8,463 bases of DNA from JBOFCO01 sp051646105 (GCA_051646105.1 JBOFCO010000211.1:1-8463); one strand, 5' to 3'. Positions 1 to 7,121 are shown, counted from the stretch's first letter. Made by a program: numbers and translations. Notes: generated by a model from the letters alone, not told the origin.

Positions 1-1162
1 CGATCTTCTTGTGACCCTCTGGCGGATTGCAGGCCACGAGGCAGGTGCATTCCGTCAGGCCGTAACCTTCGATGATCTGGACGCCAGTCACCGACTCGAA
101 CCTTTTGTACAGTTCGACCGGCAGCGGCGCGGACCCGGAAAACGCCCCGCGCAGCGTCGATATGTCGGCATCGACCTTGCGCTGCATCAGCACCGACAGT
201 GCGGTCGGAACCGTGATCAGATAGCTGACCTTCCACCGTGCGATCAGCTTCCACAGATTGTCGAAGACACCTTCGCCGCGATAGCCCTGCGGGGTCGGCA
301 ATACCAGATGCGCGCCGCTGGTGATGACAGACATCAGCACCGGATAGGCCGCAAAGACATGGAACAGCGGCAGCGGCGCCATCAGCACGTCATCAGCGCG
401 GAACAGCAGTCGCGCGCCCAGCCAGCCGTTGTAGATCATGCCCGAATATTTGTGCTGGGCCACCTTCGGCATCCCTGTCGTGCCGCCGGTATGAAAATAC
501 GCGGCGACACGATCGACAGCGCCGTCGTCAAAGATCAGCCGGTCGGCAGGTTGCCGGGAGCAGGCATCAATGAAATCAAGCCTGTTCGCCTTGTGCCGGA
601 CCGGGTTCTTGGGGCGGATCAACGGCACGATCCAGCTTTTCGGCGGGGTCAGGTAGCGGTTCAGGTCCACCTCTAGCACCGTCCGGATACTCGGGGCCAG
701 GGCAACGGCCTCTGCCGCCTTCTGCGCCACATCCGACTTGGGGAAACTGCGCAGCGTGACCAGAACCTTTGCATTCGTCTCGCGCAGGATGGCGGCAATC
801 TGTTCTGCGTCGAGCAGAGGATTGATCGGATTGACAATGCCTGCCGTAGCCCCGGCAAGCAGGGCCACGACAGTCTCGTTACAGTTGGGCAGCAGATAGG
901 CCACCGTGTCCTTTTCGCCGACGCCCAGATTGCGGAACAGGTTGGCCGCTTGCGTGACCCTGCCCAGAAGCTGGTTCCAGGTCAGCGTTTCCGACTTGTC
1001 ACCGGGACCGGAAAGGATCTGGAAGCTGACCGCAGGTCTGCCGCCATGTTCCGCCGCCGTCCGCGACAGCAACCCATGAATTGTGACGGGCAGACCGCGC
1101 GCGGCCCACGGCATTTCCGCCTCGATCGCATCGCGGTCGGCGGCAGAGGCAAATTCGGTCAT
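1..1162 (-). CDS. AMP-forming acyl-CoA synthetase, N-terminal 387 residues (runs off left edge)
   Basis: Predicted to activate a carboxylic acid with ATP to an acyl-adenylate and transfer it to coenzyme A, in the cytoplasm. My translation from the ATG at 1162 stays open to base 1 with no stop or frameshift, so this is a gene cut by the window edge and not a pseudogene. The ATP-binding motif YFHTGGTTGMPK is at residues 222-233, and the adenylate-forming motif GYGLTE is at 366-371. The family usually exceeds 500 residues, so the C-terminal domain with its catalytic lysine lies outside. The start is supported by GGGAGGG about seven bases upstream. A segment around residues 170-215 (about RYLTPPKSW to RQPADRL) separates the N-terminal region from the ATP motif. 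A few codons uncommon in GC-rich alphaproteobacteria occur (AGG twice, AGA, CTA, ATA). The acyl substrate cannot be told from sequence. Class assignment is firm; a role in fatty or other organic acid use is inference. Confidence 0.93.
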   Translation of the reverse strand, partial: MTEFASAADRDAIEAEMPWAARGLPVTIHGLLSRTAAEHGGRPAVSFQILSGPGDKSETLTWNQLLGRVTQAANLFRNLGVGEKDTVAYLLPNCNETVVALLAGATAGIVNPINPLLDAEQIAAILRETNAKVLVTLRSFPKSDVAQKAAEAVALAPSIRTVLEVDLNRYLTPPKSWIVPLIRPKNPVRHKANRLDFIDACSRQPADRLIFDDGAVDRVAAYFHTGGTTGMPKVAQHKYSGMIYNGWLGARLLFRADDVLMAPLPLFHVFAAYPVLMSVITSGAHLVLPTPQGYRGEGVFDNLWKLIARWKVSYLITVPTALSVLMQRKVDADISTLRGAFSGSAPLPVELYKRFESVTGVQIIEGYGLTECTCLVACNPPEGHKKI

Positions 1163-1228
1163 CGACGACCCTCCCAGATCGGTGCCGGACATGTGGCCCG
1201 GTCATATCCTTTCTTGGGAATGTGGGGC

Positions 1229-1248
1229 CTTGCTGCAAATCGAGCAAG
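1229..1248. repeat. Small inverted repeat in the gap between the ABC transporter and acyl-CoA synthetase genes
   Basis: The arms CTTGCT (1229-1234) and AGCAAG (1243-1248) are perfect six-base complements around an eight-base centre. The repeat lies about 67 bases upstream of the acyl-CoA synthetase start and about 30 bases past the ABC transporter stop. It could be an operator for a dimeric regulator of the synthetase gene. It could also be a weak hairpin at the end of the transporter mRNA, but no run of T follows it, so a classic terminator is unlikely. A repeat this short can also arise by chance. I see no convincing sigma-70 promoter in the 117-base gap. Confidence 0.25.
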
Positions 1249-1279
1249 TGAAACCCTGCGGCATGTAACCTGTGATGGC

Positions 1280-3070
1280 CTACTCCGCCGCCAGACCTTC
1301 GGTGAACTGCAGCCGCGCCAGACGCGCATAAAGGCCGTTCTGCGCCACCAGCGCGTCATGCGTGCCGTCAGCCACCACGCGACCCGCCTCGAACACCAGG
1401 ATGCGATCAGCGCGTTTCACCGTGGCCAGCCTGTGCGCCACCACCAGTGTCGTGCGCCCCTTCGCCAGAGCTTCGACCGCGCGCTGCACCGCACCCTCGC
1501 TTTCTGCATCCAGCGCGCTTGTCGCTTCGTCCAGCAGCAGGATCGGCGCATCGCGCAGGATGGCGCGGGCAATGGCCACGCGCTGCCGCTGGCCGCCTGA
1601 CAGCATCACCCCGCGTTCGCCCAGGGCCGTGTCATATCCCTGCGGCAAGACCGACAGGAAGTCATGTGCGGCTGCCGCCCTTGCCGCCGCCTCCACCTCG
1701 GTATCCGACGCATCGGGGCGACCGAAACGGATGTTATCGCGAGCCGTTGCGGCAAAGATCACCGGGTCCTGCGGGACAACGGCAATGGCGCCGCGAAAAT
1801 CCGCCTTGGCCATGCTGCGCAGGTCGACGCCGTCGATGGTGATGTGTCCCGCCTGCGGATCGTGAAAGCGTTGCAGCAGTTGCAGCACGGTGGTTTTGCC
1901 CGCGCCCGACGGCCCAACCAGCGCCACGGTCTGCCCGGCGGCGATGTCGACGCTGACCCCGTCCAATGCCGACACCTGCGGGCGCGCGGGATAGCGGAAG
2001 CTGACACCGTGAAACCCGATATCGCCACGGACAGGCACGGGAAGCGGCACGGGATGCGCCGGATCGGGCAGGCTGTCCTGTTCGGCCAGCAGCTCCGCCA
2101 GCCGTTCCGTTGCCCCCGCTGCACGCTGCAATTCGCCCCAGATTTCCGACAGTGCACCGACACCGCCCGCCACCATCACCGCATAGATCACGAACTGGAC
2201 AAGCTGCCCCGGTGACATCGCCCCCGCCCGGACATCATGCGCCCCGATCCACAGCACCCCGACCACCCCGGCGAACACGAGAAAGATCACAATGGCCGTC
2301 ATCACCGCGCGGGTGCTGATCCGTGCCTGCGCTGACAGGTAGGATCGTTCCGTCACACCGGAAAAGGCATCGCGGCTGGGTTTTTCATGGGTGAACGCCT
2401 GCACCGTCTGCACGGCACCCAGCGCTTCGGCGGCATAACCGGAAGATTCTGCAATCAGGTCCTGATTTTCCCGGCTGAGCCTGCGCAGCTTGCGGCCCAT
2501 CACCAGGATCGGCACGATGACCAGCGGCACGATGAGCAGCACCATTCCGGTCAGCTTGGCCGATGTGGCGAGCATCAGCACCAGCCCGCCCGCCAGCATG
2601 AGAATGTTACGCAGCGCAATCGATACGGACGAGCCGACAACGGACTGGATCAGGGTTGTATCGGTGGTGATCCGGCTCAGCACCTCTCCGGTCATCACCT
2701 TTTCGAAAAAGGCAGGCGACAGTCCCAGGACATGCGCGAACACCGCCTTGCGGATATCCGCAACGACCCGTTCACCCAGCCGGGTCACAAGCGCGTAGCG
2801 CAGCGCCGTGCCCACGGCCAGCAGCGCGGCGATGCCCAATGCGGCCGCAAAATAGCTGTCCAGCAGTTCCGCCCCGCCAGTAAACCCGTCGATCACCCGC
2901 CGTACCGCGATGGGCAGGATCAGGCTGATGGTCGCTGTGGCGATCAGCGCCAGCACAGCCAAAGCCATGAGGCCACGATAGGGCAGCAGAAATGGCAACA
3001 GCCCACGCAATGCGCCCACGGTCCGGGCGCGCGGGCGATCCTCTGTCATAGGTGTCGGATTGCGCGCCAT
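1280..3070 (-). CDS. ABC exporter half-transporter (subfamily B, MsbA/LmrA-like)
   Basis: Inner-membrane ATP-driven exporter subunit of 596 residues with a membrane domain fused to an ATPase domain; it should work as a dimer. Six hydrophobic segments lie near residues 34-56, 73-94, 150-171, 173-192, 255-277 and 288-307. The ATPase domain shows Walker A GPSGAGKTT (386-394), Q-loop glutamine 434 in VPQDP, signature LSGGQ (490-494), Walker B LLLDE ending at D514-E515, and the H-loop histidine 546. All catalytic elements are intact, and the length matches the family. The frame stays open upstream to a TTG at 3244, but that extension runs through the tRNA gene and cannot be protein. Candidate ATG starts are at 3082, 3070 and 3049. 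I chose 3070 because AGGA lies 11 bases upstream; 3049 has no visible ribosome binding site. The substrate is unknown: lipid, drug or peptide are all possible. It stands alone between the tRNA and the acyl-CoA synthetase. Confidence 0.93.
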   Translation of the reverse strand: MARNPTPMTEDRPRARTVGALRGLLPFLLPYRGLMALAVLALIATATISLILPIAVRRVIDGFTGGAELLDSYFAAALGIAALLAVGTALRYALVTRLGERVVADIRKAVFAHVLGLSPAFFEKVMTGEVLSRITTDTTLIQSVVGSSVSIALRNILMLAGGLVLMLATSAKLTGMVLLIVPLVIVPILVMGRKLRRLSRENQDLIAESSGYAAEALGAVQTVQAFTHEKPSRDAFSGVTERSYLSAQARISTRAVMTAIVIFLVFAGVVGVLWIGAHDVRAGAMSPGQLVQFVIYAVMVAGGVGALSEIWGELQRAAGATERLAELLAEQDSLPDPAHPVPLPVPVRGDIGFHGVSFRYPARPQVSALDGVSVDIAAGQTVALVGPSGAGKTTVLQLLQRFHDPQAGHITIDGVDLRSMAKADFRGAIAVVPQDPVIFAATARDNIRFGRPDASDTEVEAAARAAAAHDFLSVLPQGYDTALGERGVMLSGGQRQRVAIARAILRDAPILLLDEATSALDAESEGAVQRAVEALAKGRTTLVVAHRLATVKRADRILVFEAGRVVADGTHDALVAQNGLYARLARLQFTEGLAAE

Positions 3071-3177
3071 GCCTGATGCCATCCTGCAATTGGGTGGAAC
3101 GGGTTTAGGCGGGATGTGCCGGAGGGGCAAGCGCAAGCGCCGCGACGAAACGCCCGAAAACAAACGGCTGGAAAGGA

Positions 3178-3251
3178 TGGAGCGGGCGGCGGGAATCGAA
3201 CCCGCGTCTTTAGCTTGGAAGGCTAAGGTCTTACCATTACACAACGCCCGC
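3178..3251 (-). tRNA. trnG-UCC: tRNA-Gly (anticodon UCC)
   Basis: Reads GGA (and by wobble GGG) glycine codons. The cloverleaf can be drawn in full on the minus strand. The seven-base-pair acceptor stem is GCGGGCG (3251-3245) with CGCCCGC (3188-3182). The D-arm has the AATGGTA loop. The anticodon stem TTAGC/GCTAA encloses loop CTTCCAA with anticodon TCC. The T-arm is GCGGG-TTCGATT-CCCGC. The discriminator base is T (3181), and the CCA end is encoded (3180-3178), giving 74 nt. The D-stem GTGT/AGAC has one G-G mismatch, which I do not take as a sign of decay because all other stems pair perfectly. No intron is present. Confidence 0.97.
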
Positions 3252-3261
3252 GCTGCGGGGT

Positions 3262-3291
3262 TCTATAGGGCGGTTTCGCCCCGAATTGCAA
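3262..3291 (-). promoter_or_regulatory. Candidate sigma-70 promoter for tRNA-Gly
   Basis: On the minus strand a TTGCAA -35-like box (3291-3286) is followed by an 18-base spacer and a TATAGA -10-like box (3267-3262). Each matches the consensus at four of six positions. The -10 box ends 10 bases before the first base of the mature tRNA, which would leave a short leader of a few nucleotides for RNase P to remove. Placement is good, but the boxes are imperfect, so this remains a prediction. It would let the tRNA be transcribed independently of the operon that ends just upstream. Confidence 0.4.
3268..3281 (-). terminator. Possible weak hairpin terminator after the FAD dehydrogenase gene
   Basis: The arms GGGCG and CGCCC pair perfectly around a four-base loop. 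They lie about 32 bases downstream of the stop codon of the FAD-linked dehydrogenase and inside the spacer of the candidate tRNA promoter. In the minus-strand transcript only TAT follows, not a real T run. If it terminates the five-gene operon at all it is a weak intrinsic site; read-through into the tRNA is possible. Confidence 0.2.
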
Positions 3292-3312
3292 GCCCCGGTG
3301 CCGATGGGATCG

Positions 3313-4728
3313 TCAGGCCCGCAGCACCGCGCCTGGGTTCATGATGCCCGCCGGGTCAAGCGCCAGCTTGATTGCCCTTAGTGCCGACAGCTTTGCCCGA
3401 TCACCGTAGTGCTCCAGATCGGCCACCTTCAGCCGCCCCACGCCGTGTTCGGCACTGACCGAGCCGCCAAAGCGATGCACCAGATCGTGCACCAGCGTCT
3501 TGATTGCGCCGCGCTGGAGCTCATACTCCGCCCGATCCCGGCCCTTTGCGGGAAAGACGTTGTAGTGCAGGTTGCCATCGCCCACATGGCCGAAAGCATT
3601 GATCCTGTAATCGCCCATCGCCCTCAGCGCCGCCGTTGCCTCGTCGACGAAATCGGCCAGCGCGCCCAGCGGCACGGAAATATCGTGTGAGGAGATCGAT
3701 CCAATCCGGCGGTTCGCCTCTGGCATCGCTTCGCGTAACTGCCAGAACGCATCACGTTGCGCACCGCTGGCGGCGATGACGCCATCGCTGGCCAGCCCCG
3801 CAGCCTCTGCCGCCACAAAAAGCGCCTCCAGGGTTATGACCGGGTCCATCGCGGACGGAAGCCCCAGATCGACCAAGACCATCCATTCCGGGCGTACCGC
3901 AAAAGGCTGGCGCACATCGGGCAGAACCTCGTCCAGAAACAGCAGGCCCTGCCCGTGGATCAGTTCAAACGCCGAAACCCCGCCGCCGGTCATGTCCTGC
4001 GCCATGGCCAGCAGTTGCAGCGCCGCGGCCGGATCCTGCACGACAAGGAATGCCGCCCCCTGCCGTGCAGGTCTGGGGTGCAGCCGCAGGGTGGCCGCAG
4101 TGATGATGCCAAGGCTGCCTTCCGCCCCGATCAGCAGGTCGCGCAGATCATAGCCTGTGTTGTCCTTGCGCAGCCGGGTCAGGCCATTCCATATCTGCCC
4201 GTCGGGCAGAACCGCCTCTACCCCCAGACACAGGTCGCGGGCATTGCCGTAGCGCAGCACGTTCACACCGCCCGCATTTGTCGACAGGATGCCGCCCACC
4301 CGCGCCGACCCCTGCGAGGCGATGGTCAGCGGAAACAGCCGCCCCACCGCATCCGCCGCCTGGTGGACGGTTTCCAGAATGCAGCCCGCATCGGCGATCA
4401 GCACATTTTCATCGGGGTAGACGGCACGGATGGTCTGCATGCGCTCGGTCGACAGGATCAGCGGCAGCGGGCCATCGGGCATCACCTGCCCGCCCACCAG
4501 CCCGGTCCCGCCAGAGATGGGCACGATCCCGACCCGCGCGGCGGCACAGGCCCGGACGATGGTGGCCACCTGACCGGCGTCGCGCGGCAGGGCCAGCAGG
4601 CCGCCATGGCCCTGATAGCGCCCGCGCGGTTCGGTCAGGTGGCGCGGTTCGGGTGCGCGCAAAGTGTCAGGGGGCAGTTGCCCCGCAAGCCCTTCGGCAA
4701 AGCCCGCATCTGCCGGGTTCAGCATCAT
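3313..4728 (-). CDS. FAD-linked D-2-hydroxyacid dehydrogenase (D-2-hydroxyglutarate / D-lactate dehydrogenase group)
   Basis: Flavoprotein of 471 residues predicted to oxidise a D-2-hydroxyacid to the 2-oxoacid, passing electrons to a carrier or quinone. The N-terminal FAD-binding domain (PCMH fold, FAD_binding_4) shows PISGGTGLVGG at 70-80, SQGSARVGG near 138-146 and GAEGSLGIIT at 201-210. The C-terminal FAD-oxidase domain shows GHVGDGNLHYN at 380-390, SAEHGVGRLK at 425-434 and LDPAGIMNPG at 457-466, the usual signatures of the GlcD/DLD/D2HGDH family. There is no signal peptide or membrane segment. The start ATG at 4728 forms ATGA with the stop of the DUF1697 gene, and GGGAGGGG sits six to nine bases upstream; the next codon is also ATG, so initiation at 4725 is equally possible. 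A D-2-hydroxyglutarate dehydrogenase would clear the side product of SerA-type enzymes, but D-lactate or glycolate-type substrates cannot be excluded from sequence. Confidence 0.9.
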   Translation of the reverse strand: MMLNPADAGFAEGLAGQLPPDTLRAPEPRHLTEPRGRYQGHGGLLALPRDAGQVATIVRACAAARVGIVPISGGTGLVGGQVMPDGPLPLILSTERMQTIRAVYPDENVLIADAGCILETVHQAADAVGRLFPLTIASQGSARVGGILSTNAGGVNVLRYGNARDLCLGVEAVLPDGQIWNGLTRLRKDNTGYDLRDLLIGAEGSLGIITAATLRLHPRPARQGAAFLVVQDPAAALQLLAMAQDMTGGGVSAFELIHGQGLLFLDEVLPDVRQPFAVRPEWMVLVDLGLPSAMDPVITLEALFVAAEAAGLASDGVIAASGAQRDAFWQLREAMPEANRRIGSISSHDISVPLGALADFVDEATAALRAMGDYRINAFGHVGDGNLHYNVFPAKGRDRAEYELQRGAIKTLVHDLVHRFGGSVSAEHGVGRLKVADLEHYGDRAKLSALRAIKLALDPAGIMNPGAVLRA

Positions 4729-5285
4729 CCTGCCCCTCCCTCAACTTGCGCGGCCAGATCGCGGATCGCCAGCACCGACCGAAGGTTGCGGGACGTCATC
4801 GCGGCCTTCAGGTAACGCGGCAACTTTTCGGCAAGTCCGGATCGCCCGATGCCTGATGGCGTTTTCAGGTAAAAGGCCGCACCTGTCAGGCAGAAATCCT
4901 CGTCCGGGGCGGCCAGTCCGCGCAGCGCGGAAAGGTCGGTTTCGGGCGCGGGCCGGGCAAGGAAAAAGATGTGCAGCCTGTCCAACGGCAGGTCATCCGC
5001 TGAAAAGGGATTGCCCGCGATCACCCGGTCCAGCGTTGCGCGGTCCAGCACATGCACCAGTGCGGGTCGAAATCCGAAATCTTTTTCTATTCCGCTGGCA
5101 ACGGCTTCTGCCAGCGCAGGTCCCGCCAGCGCGCTTCGCAGCACGGCGTTTCCGCTCTGGATATAGGTCCTGACCGAAGTGCCGCCCATGCTTTCCAGCA
5201 TCGTGCGAAACTCCGCCATGGGAAGGCGGTTTGCACCAGCGACATTCACACCGCGCAACAGCAGGATATGCAGGTTATCCGGCAT
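4725..5285 (-). CDS. DUF1697 family protein
   Basis: Cytoplasmic protein of 186 residues, the usual size for DUF1697, a family without an established biochemical role. Family landmarks visible are LLRGVNVAGANRLPM near residues 9-23, the YIQSGNAVL strand at 41-49, NPF at 92-94, and the C-terminal KTPSGIGRSGLAEKL segment followed by TSRN at 164-167. The frame is open well upstream, but that part is the shadow of the acetyltransferase gene. The ATG at 5285 begins the family's conserved N-terminus and has GAGGG about eight bases upstream. The gene overlaps the end of the acetyltransferase gene by 11 bases and shares ATGA with the following dehydrogenase gene, so it is translated as part of the operon. 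I assign no function. Confidence 0.9.
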   Translation of the reverse strand: MPDNLHILLLRGVNVAGANRLPMAEFRTMLESMGGTSVRTYIQSGNAVLRSALAGPALAEAVASGIEKDFGFRPALVHVLDRATLDRVIAGNPFSADDLPLDRLHIFFLARPAPETDLSALRGLAAPDEDFCLTGAAFYLKTPSGIGRSGLAEKLPRYLKAAMTSRNLRSVLAIRDLAAQVEGGAG

Positions 5286-5859
5286 CGGTGCGCCCTCGCC
5301 GGTCGCCGCGCAGGGCGGCGTAAAGCACATGATTCCGCCATCGGCCGTTAATTTGAAGATAGCTTTGTGCCACACCCTCATACTTGAACCCGGTTTTTTC
5401 CAGCACACCGCGAGACGCCGCGTTTTCCGGCAGGCAGGCCGCTTCGATCCGGCTGAGGTCGAGGTCATTGAAAGCATGATGGACGACAGCAAGAATGGCT
5501 TCGCGCATGTATCCCAGCCGTGCATGAGGCTGGCCGATCCAGTAGCCCAGCGTTCCCGCCTGCGCCGGTCCACGCCGGATATGATCCAGCGTGATCGCGC
5601 CAACCAGCGCGCCATCGGCCCTCCGGAAGACGAACAGGGGCAAGGCCGTGCCTGCCCCGATGGCCCGCCGCGCCCAGTAGACCCGGCTGATGAAGGATTT
5701 TCGCGACAGATGGTCATCGGCCCATGCCGGCTCCCATGGCGTCAGGAAGGCCGCGCTTTGAGTCCGCAGGCCGGACCATGCACGAAAATCGGCATGTTCG
5801 GGCGCGCGCAGGAACAGTCTTTCCGTTTCCAGCCGAAGCCTGCGCCGACGCAGAAGCAT
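5275..5859 (-). CDS. GNAT acetyltransferase, RimJ/RimL type
   Basis: Protein of 194 residues expected to transfer an acetyl group from acetyl-CoA to an amine; RimJ/RimL relatives acetylate protein N-termini, while others in the group modify small molecules. It opens with the typical LETERLFLRAP at 10-20, followed by the central strand LVGAITLDHI at 85-94, the GYWIGQPHARLGYMREAI acetyl-CoA-binding segment at 105-122, and PENAASRGVLEKTGF at 144-158, which is the conserved asparagine-serine-GF region of Acetyltransf_3 proteins. The start ATG at 5859 overlaps the peptidase stop in TGATG. No clear ribosome binding site precedes it, and a hairpin occupies that place, so it probably depends on ribosomes finishing the peptidase gene. 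No other in-frame methionine occurs before residue 118. The target is unknown, so I give no gene symbol. Confidence 0.92.
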   Translation of the reverse strand: MLLRRRRLRLETERLFLRAPEHADFRAWSGLRTQSAAFLTPWEPAWADDHLSRKSFISRVYWARRAIGAGTALPLFVFRRADGALVGAITLDHIRRGPAQAGTLGYWIGQPHARLGYMREAILAVVHHAFNDLDLSRIEAACLPENAASRGVLEKTGFKYEGVAQSYLQINGRWRNHVLYAALRGDRRGRTDAG

Positions 5860-7121
5860 CAGGCGGCAAGCCGCGCTTGCAGCACCGAAAGCTCGGGGGC
5901 ACCCTGCACCGGGCCATACAGCGCCATGGCTGCGGACCGGCTTTGCACCAGTGCCGCGCCGAAGTCGCGAACCCGCGCCGTGCCGACGGAATCGATTTCG
6001 GCGATGGTCTCCTCCAGTGGCGGCACCCGATCCCAGATCGACACAAGCCGGGCCATGCGTTCTGCGCGGGCAGAGGGGCTTTCCAGTCCCATCAGCAGCC
6101 CCGCCTTCATCTGCGCGCGGGCACGGGCGACCTCTGCCTCTGACATGTCCTCGGCCGACCGGCGCAGTTCGTCGATGGTCAGGTCGGTCAGCCCGGCGAT
6201 TTCCTCTTCGGACGTGCCGGCATAGATGGTCAGCATCCCGGTGTCTTCGTAGCTGCCCGACTGCGCATAGATCGAATAGCACAGGCCGCGTTCCTCGCGG
6301 ATCTTCTGGAACAGGCGGCTGGACATGCCGCCACCTACAACCGAGGCATAGATCTGCGAGGTGAAGTAATCGCGGTGCCGATAGCCGGGAGCTTCGAAGG
6401 CAAGGGCGAAATGCACCTGCTCCAGCGCTTTCACCTCGCGCCGTTCACCGCTTTGAAAGGCTGCTCCTTCGTAGCTGCGCTTGCCCACCGGGGACAGGCC
6501 GCCAAAGATCTTTTCTGCCTGCGCCACAAGCCTGTCATGGTCGATCGCGCCTGCCGCAGAAAGGATCATCTGGTCGGGGCCGTAATGTTCGCGCACGAAG
6601 CGCGAAAAATCCTTGCGCCCGAATGCCGAAACCCGTTCCGCCGGACCAAGGATGGTGCGCCCCAATGCCTGCCCGGGATAGGCCGCTTCCTGCAACCAGT
6701 CAAAGATGATGTCGTCGGGCGTATCCAGCGCCTGCCCGATTTCCTGAAGGATGACGTGTCGTTCCGTCTCGATTTCATTCGGGTCGAAGATCGGGTTCAG
6801 CACGATGTCCGACACCACATCCAGCGCCAACGGCACATCGTCCGCAAGGACACGGGCATAATAGGCGGTGGTTTCCCGGCTGGTATAGGCGTTGATATAG
6901 CCGCCAACGTCCTCGATTTCCTCGGCAATACGCAGCGCACTGCGCGTCTTGGTGCCCTTGAACGCCATATGTTCCAGGAAATGCGCGATGCCGTTCTGCT
7001 CGGCCCGTTCGTGGCGGCCACCTGCCATCACCCAGATGCCGACGGCAGCCGATTGCAGGCCGGGCATCGTTTCGGTCACGATGCGGAAACCGTTGGACAG
7101 GCGATGGATGCGGGTCGTCAC
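5859..7121 (-). CDS. M16-family zinc metallopeptidase (mitochondrial processing peptidase beta-like)
   Basis: Peptidase of 420 residues with the M16 fold: an active N-terminal domain and a second, catalytically silent domain. The inverted zinc motif HFLEH is at residues 47-51 (H47, E50, H51), and the third zinc ligand E127 falls 76 residues later in VILQEIGQ, the expected spacing. So the active site looks intact. The C-terminal half has GGGMSSRLFQ at 263-272 and RGLCYSIYA near 278-286, including the arginine and tyrosine typical of substrate binding in this family. No signal peptide is visible, so it is probably cytoplasmic. The start is GTG at 7121, preceded by GAAAGG eight bases away, and overlaps the thrC stop as GTGA. 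The single-domain-pair length matches MPP-beta and its bacterial relatives and is much shorter than pitrilysin. Natural substrates are unknown. Its downstream neighbour is the GNAT gene, with a one-base overlap. Confidence 0.94.
   Translation of the reverse strand: MTTRIHRLSNGFRIVTETMPGLQSAAVGIWVMAGGRHERAEQNGIAHFLEHMAFKGTKTRSALRIAEEIEDVGGYINAYTSRETTAYYARVLADDVPLALDVVSDIVLNPIFDPNEIETERHVILQEIGQALDTPDDIIFDWLQEAAYPGQALGRTILGPAERVSAFGRKDFSRFVREHYGPDQMILSAAGAIDHDRLVAQAEKIFGGLSPVGKRSYEGAAFQSGERREVKALEQVHFALAFEAPGYRHRDYFTSQIYASVVGGGMSSRLFQKIREERGLCYSIYAQSGSYEDTGMLTIYAGTSEEEIAGLTDLTIDELRRSAEDMSEAEVARARAQMKAGLLMGLESPSARAERMARLVSIWDRVPPLEETIAEIDSVGTARVRDFGAALVQSRSAAMALYGPVQGAPELSVLQARLAA
5866..5880 (-). 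repeat. Hairpin at the peptidase/acetyltransferase junction
   Basis: The minus-strand transcript contains GCAAGC, a three-base loop GCG, then GCTTGC, a perfect six-base-pair stem. It covers the last codons of the peptidase and ends six bases before the acetyltransferase ATG at 5859, exactly where a ribosome binding site would be expected. It may simply reflect the coding sequence for QARLAA, or it may limit independent initiation and enforce coupling. The pairing is seen; a regulatory role is inference. Confidence 0.3.

Noticed and set aside
11..676. A 221-codon open frame on the plus strand opposite the acyl-CoA synthetase
   Set aside because: It is antisense to a clear gene with conserved motifs, and its protein is rich in arginine, glutamine and histidine with no recognisable domain, as expected of a GC-rich shadow frame.
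1..1162. Possible pseudogene, since only short fragments of the synthetase frame are bounded by stops in other frames
   Set aside because: Direct translation from 1162 gives 387 uninterrupted codons with the ATP-binding and adenylation motifs in register; it is simply cut by the window edge.
999..1247. Short open frame beginning in the gap upstream of the synthetase (MLDLQQG...), with AAGGA near an ATG
   Set aside because: It continues out of frame into the synthetase gene, has no domain, and the synthetase has its own good ribosome binding site at the ATG at 1162.
3121..3177. Possible terminator or promoter between the tRNA and the ABC transporter gene, including the repeat GCGCTTGCGC and a TTGCCC/TAAACC pair
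   Set aside because: The hairpin is only four base pairs with a two-base loop and has no T run, and the -10 match is three of six; neither is strong enough to list.
3757..4815. A 352-codon plus-strand open frame, long enough to be a gene
   Set aside because: It lies opposite the FAD-linked dehydrogenase and the end of the DUF1697 gene, whose motifs are unmistakable. Its composition is low in hydrophobic residues and no domain is visible.
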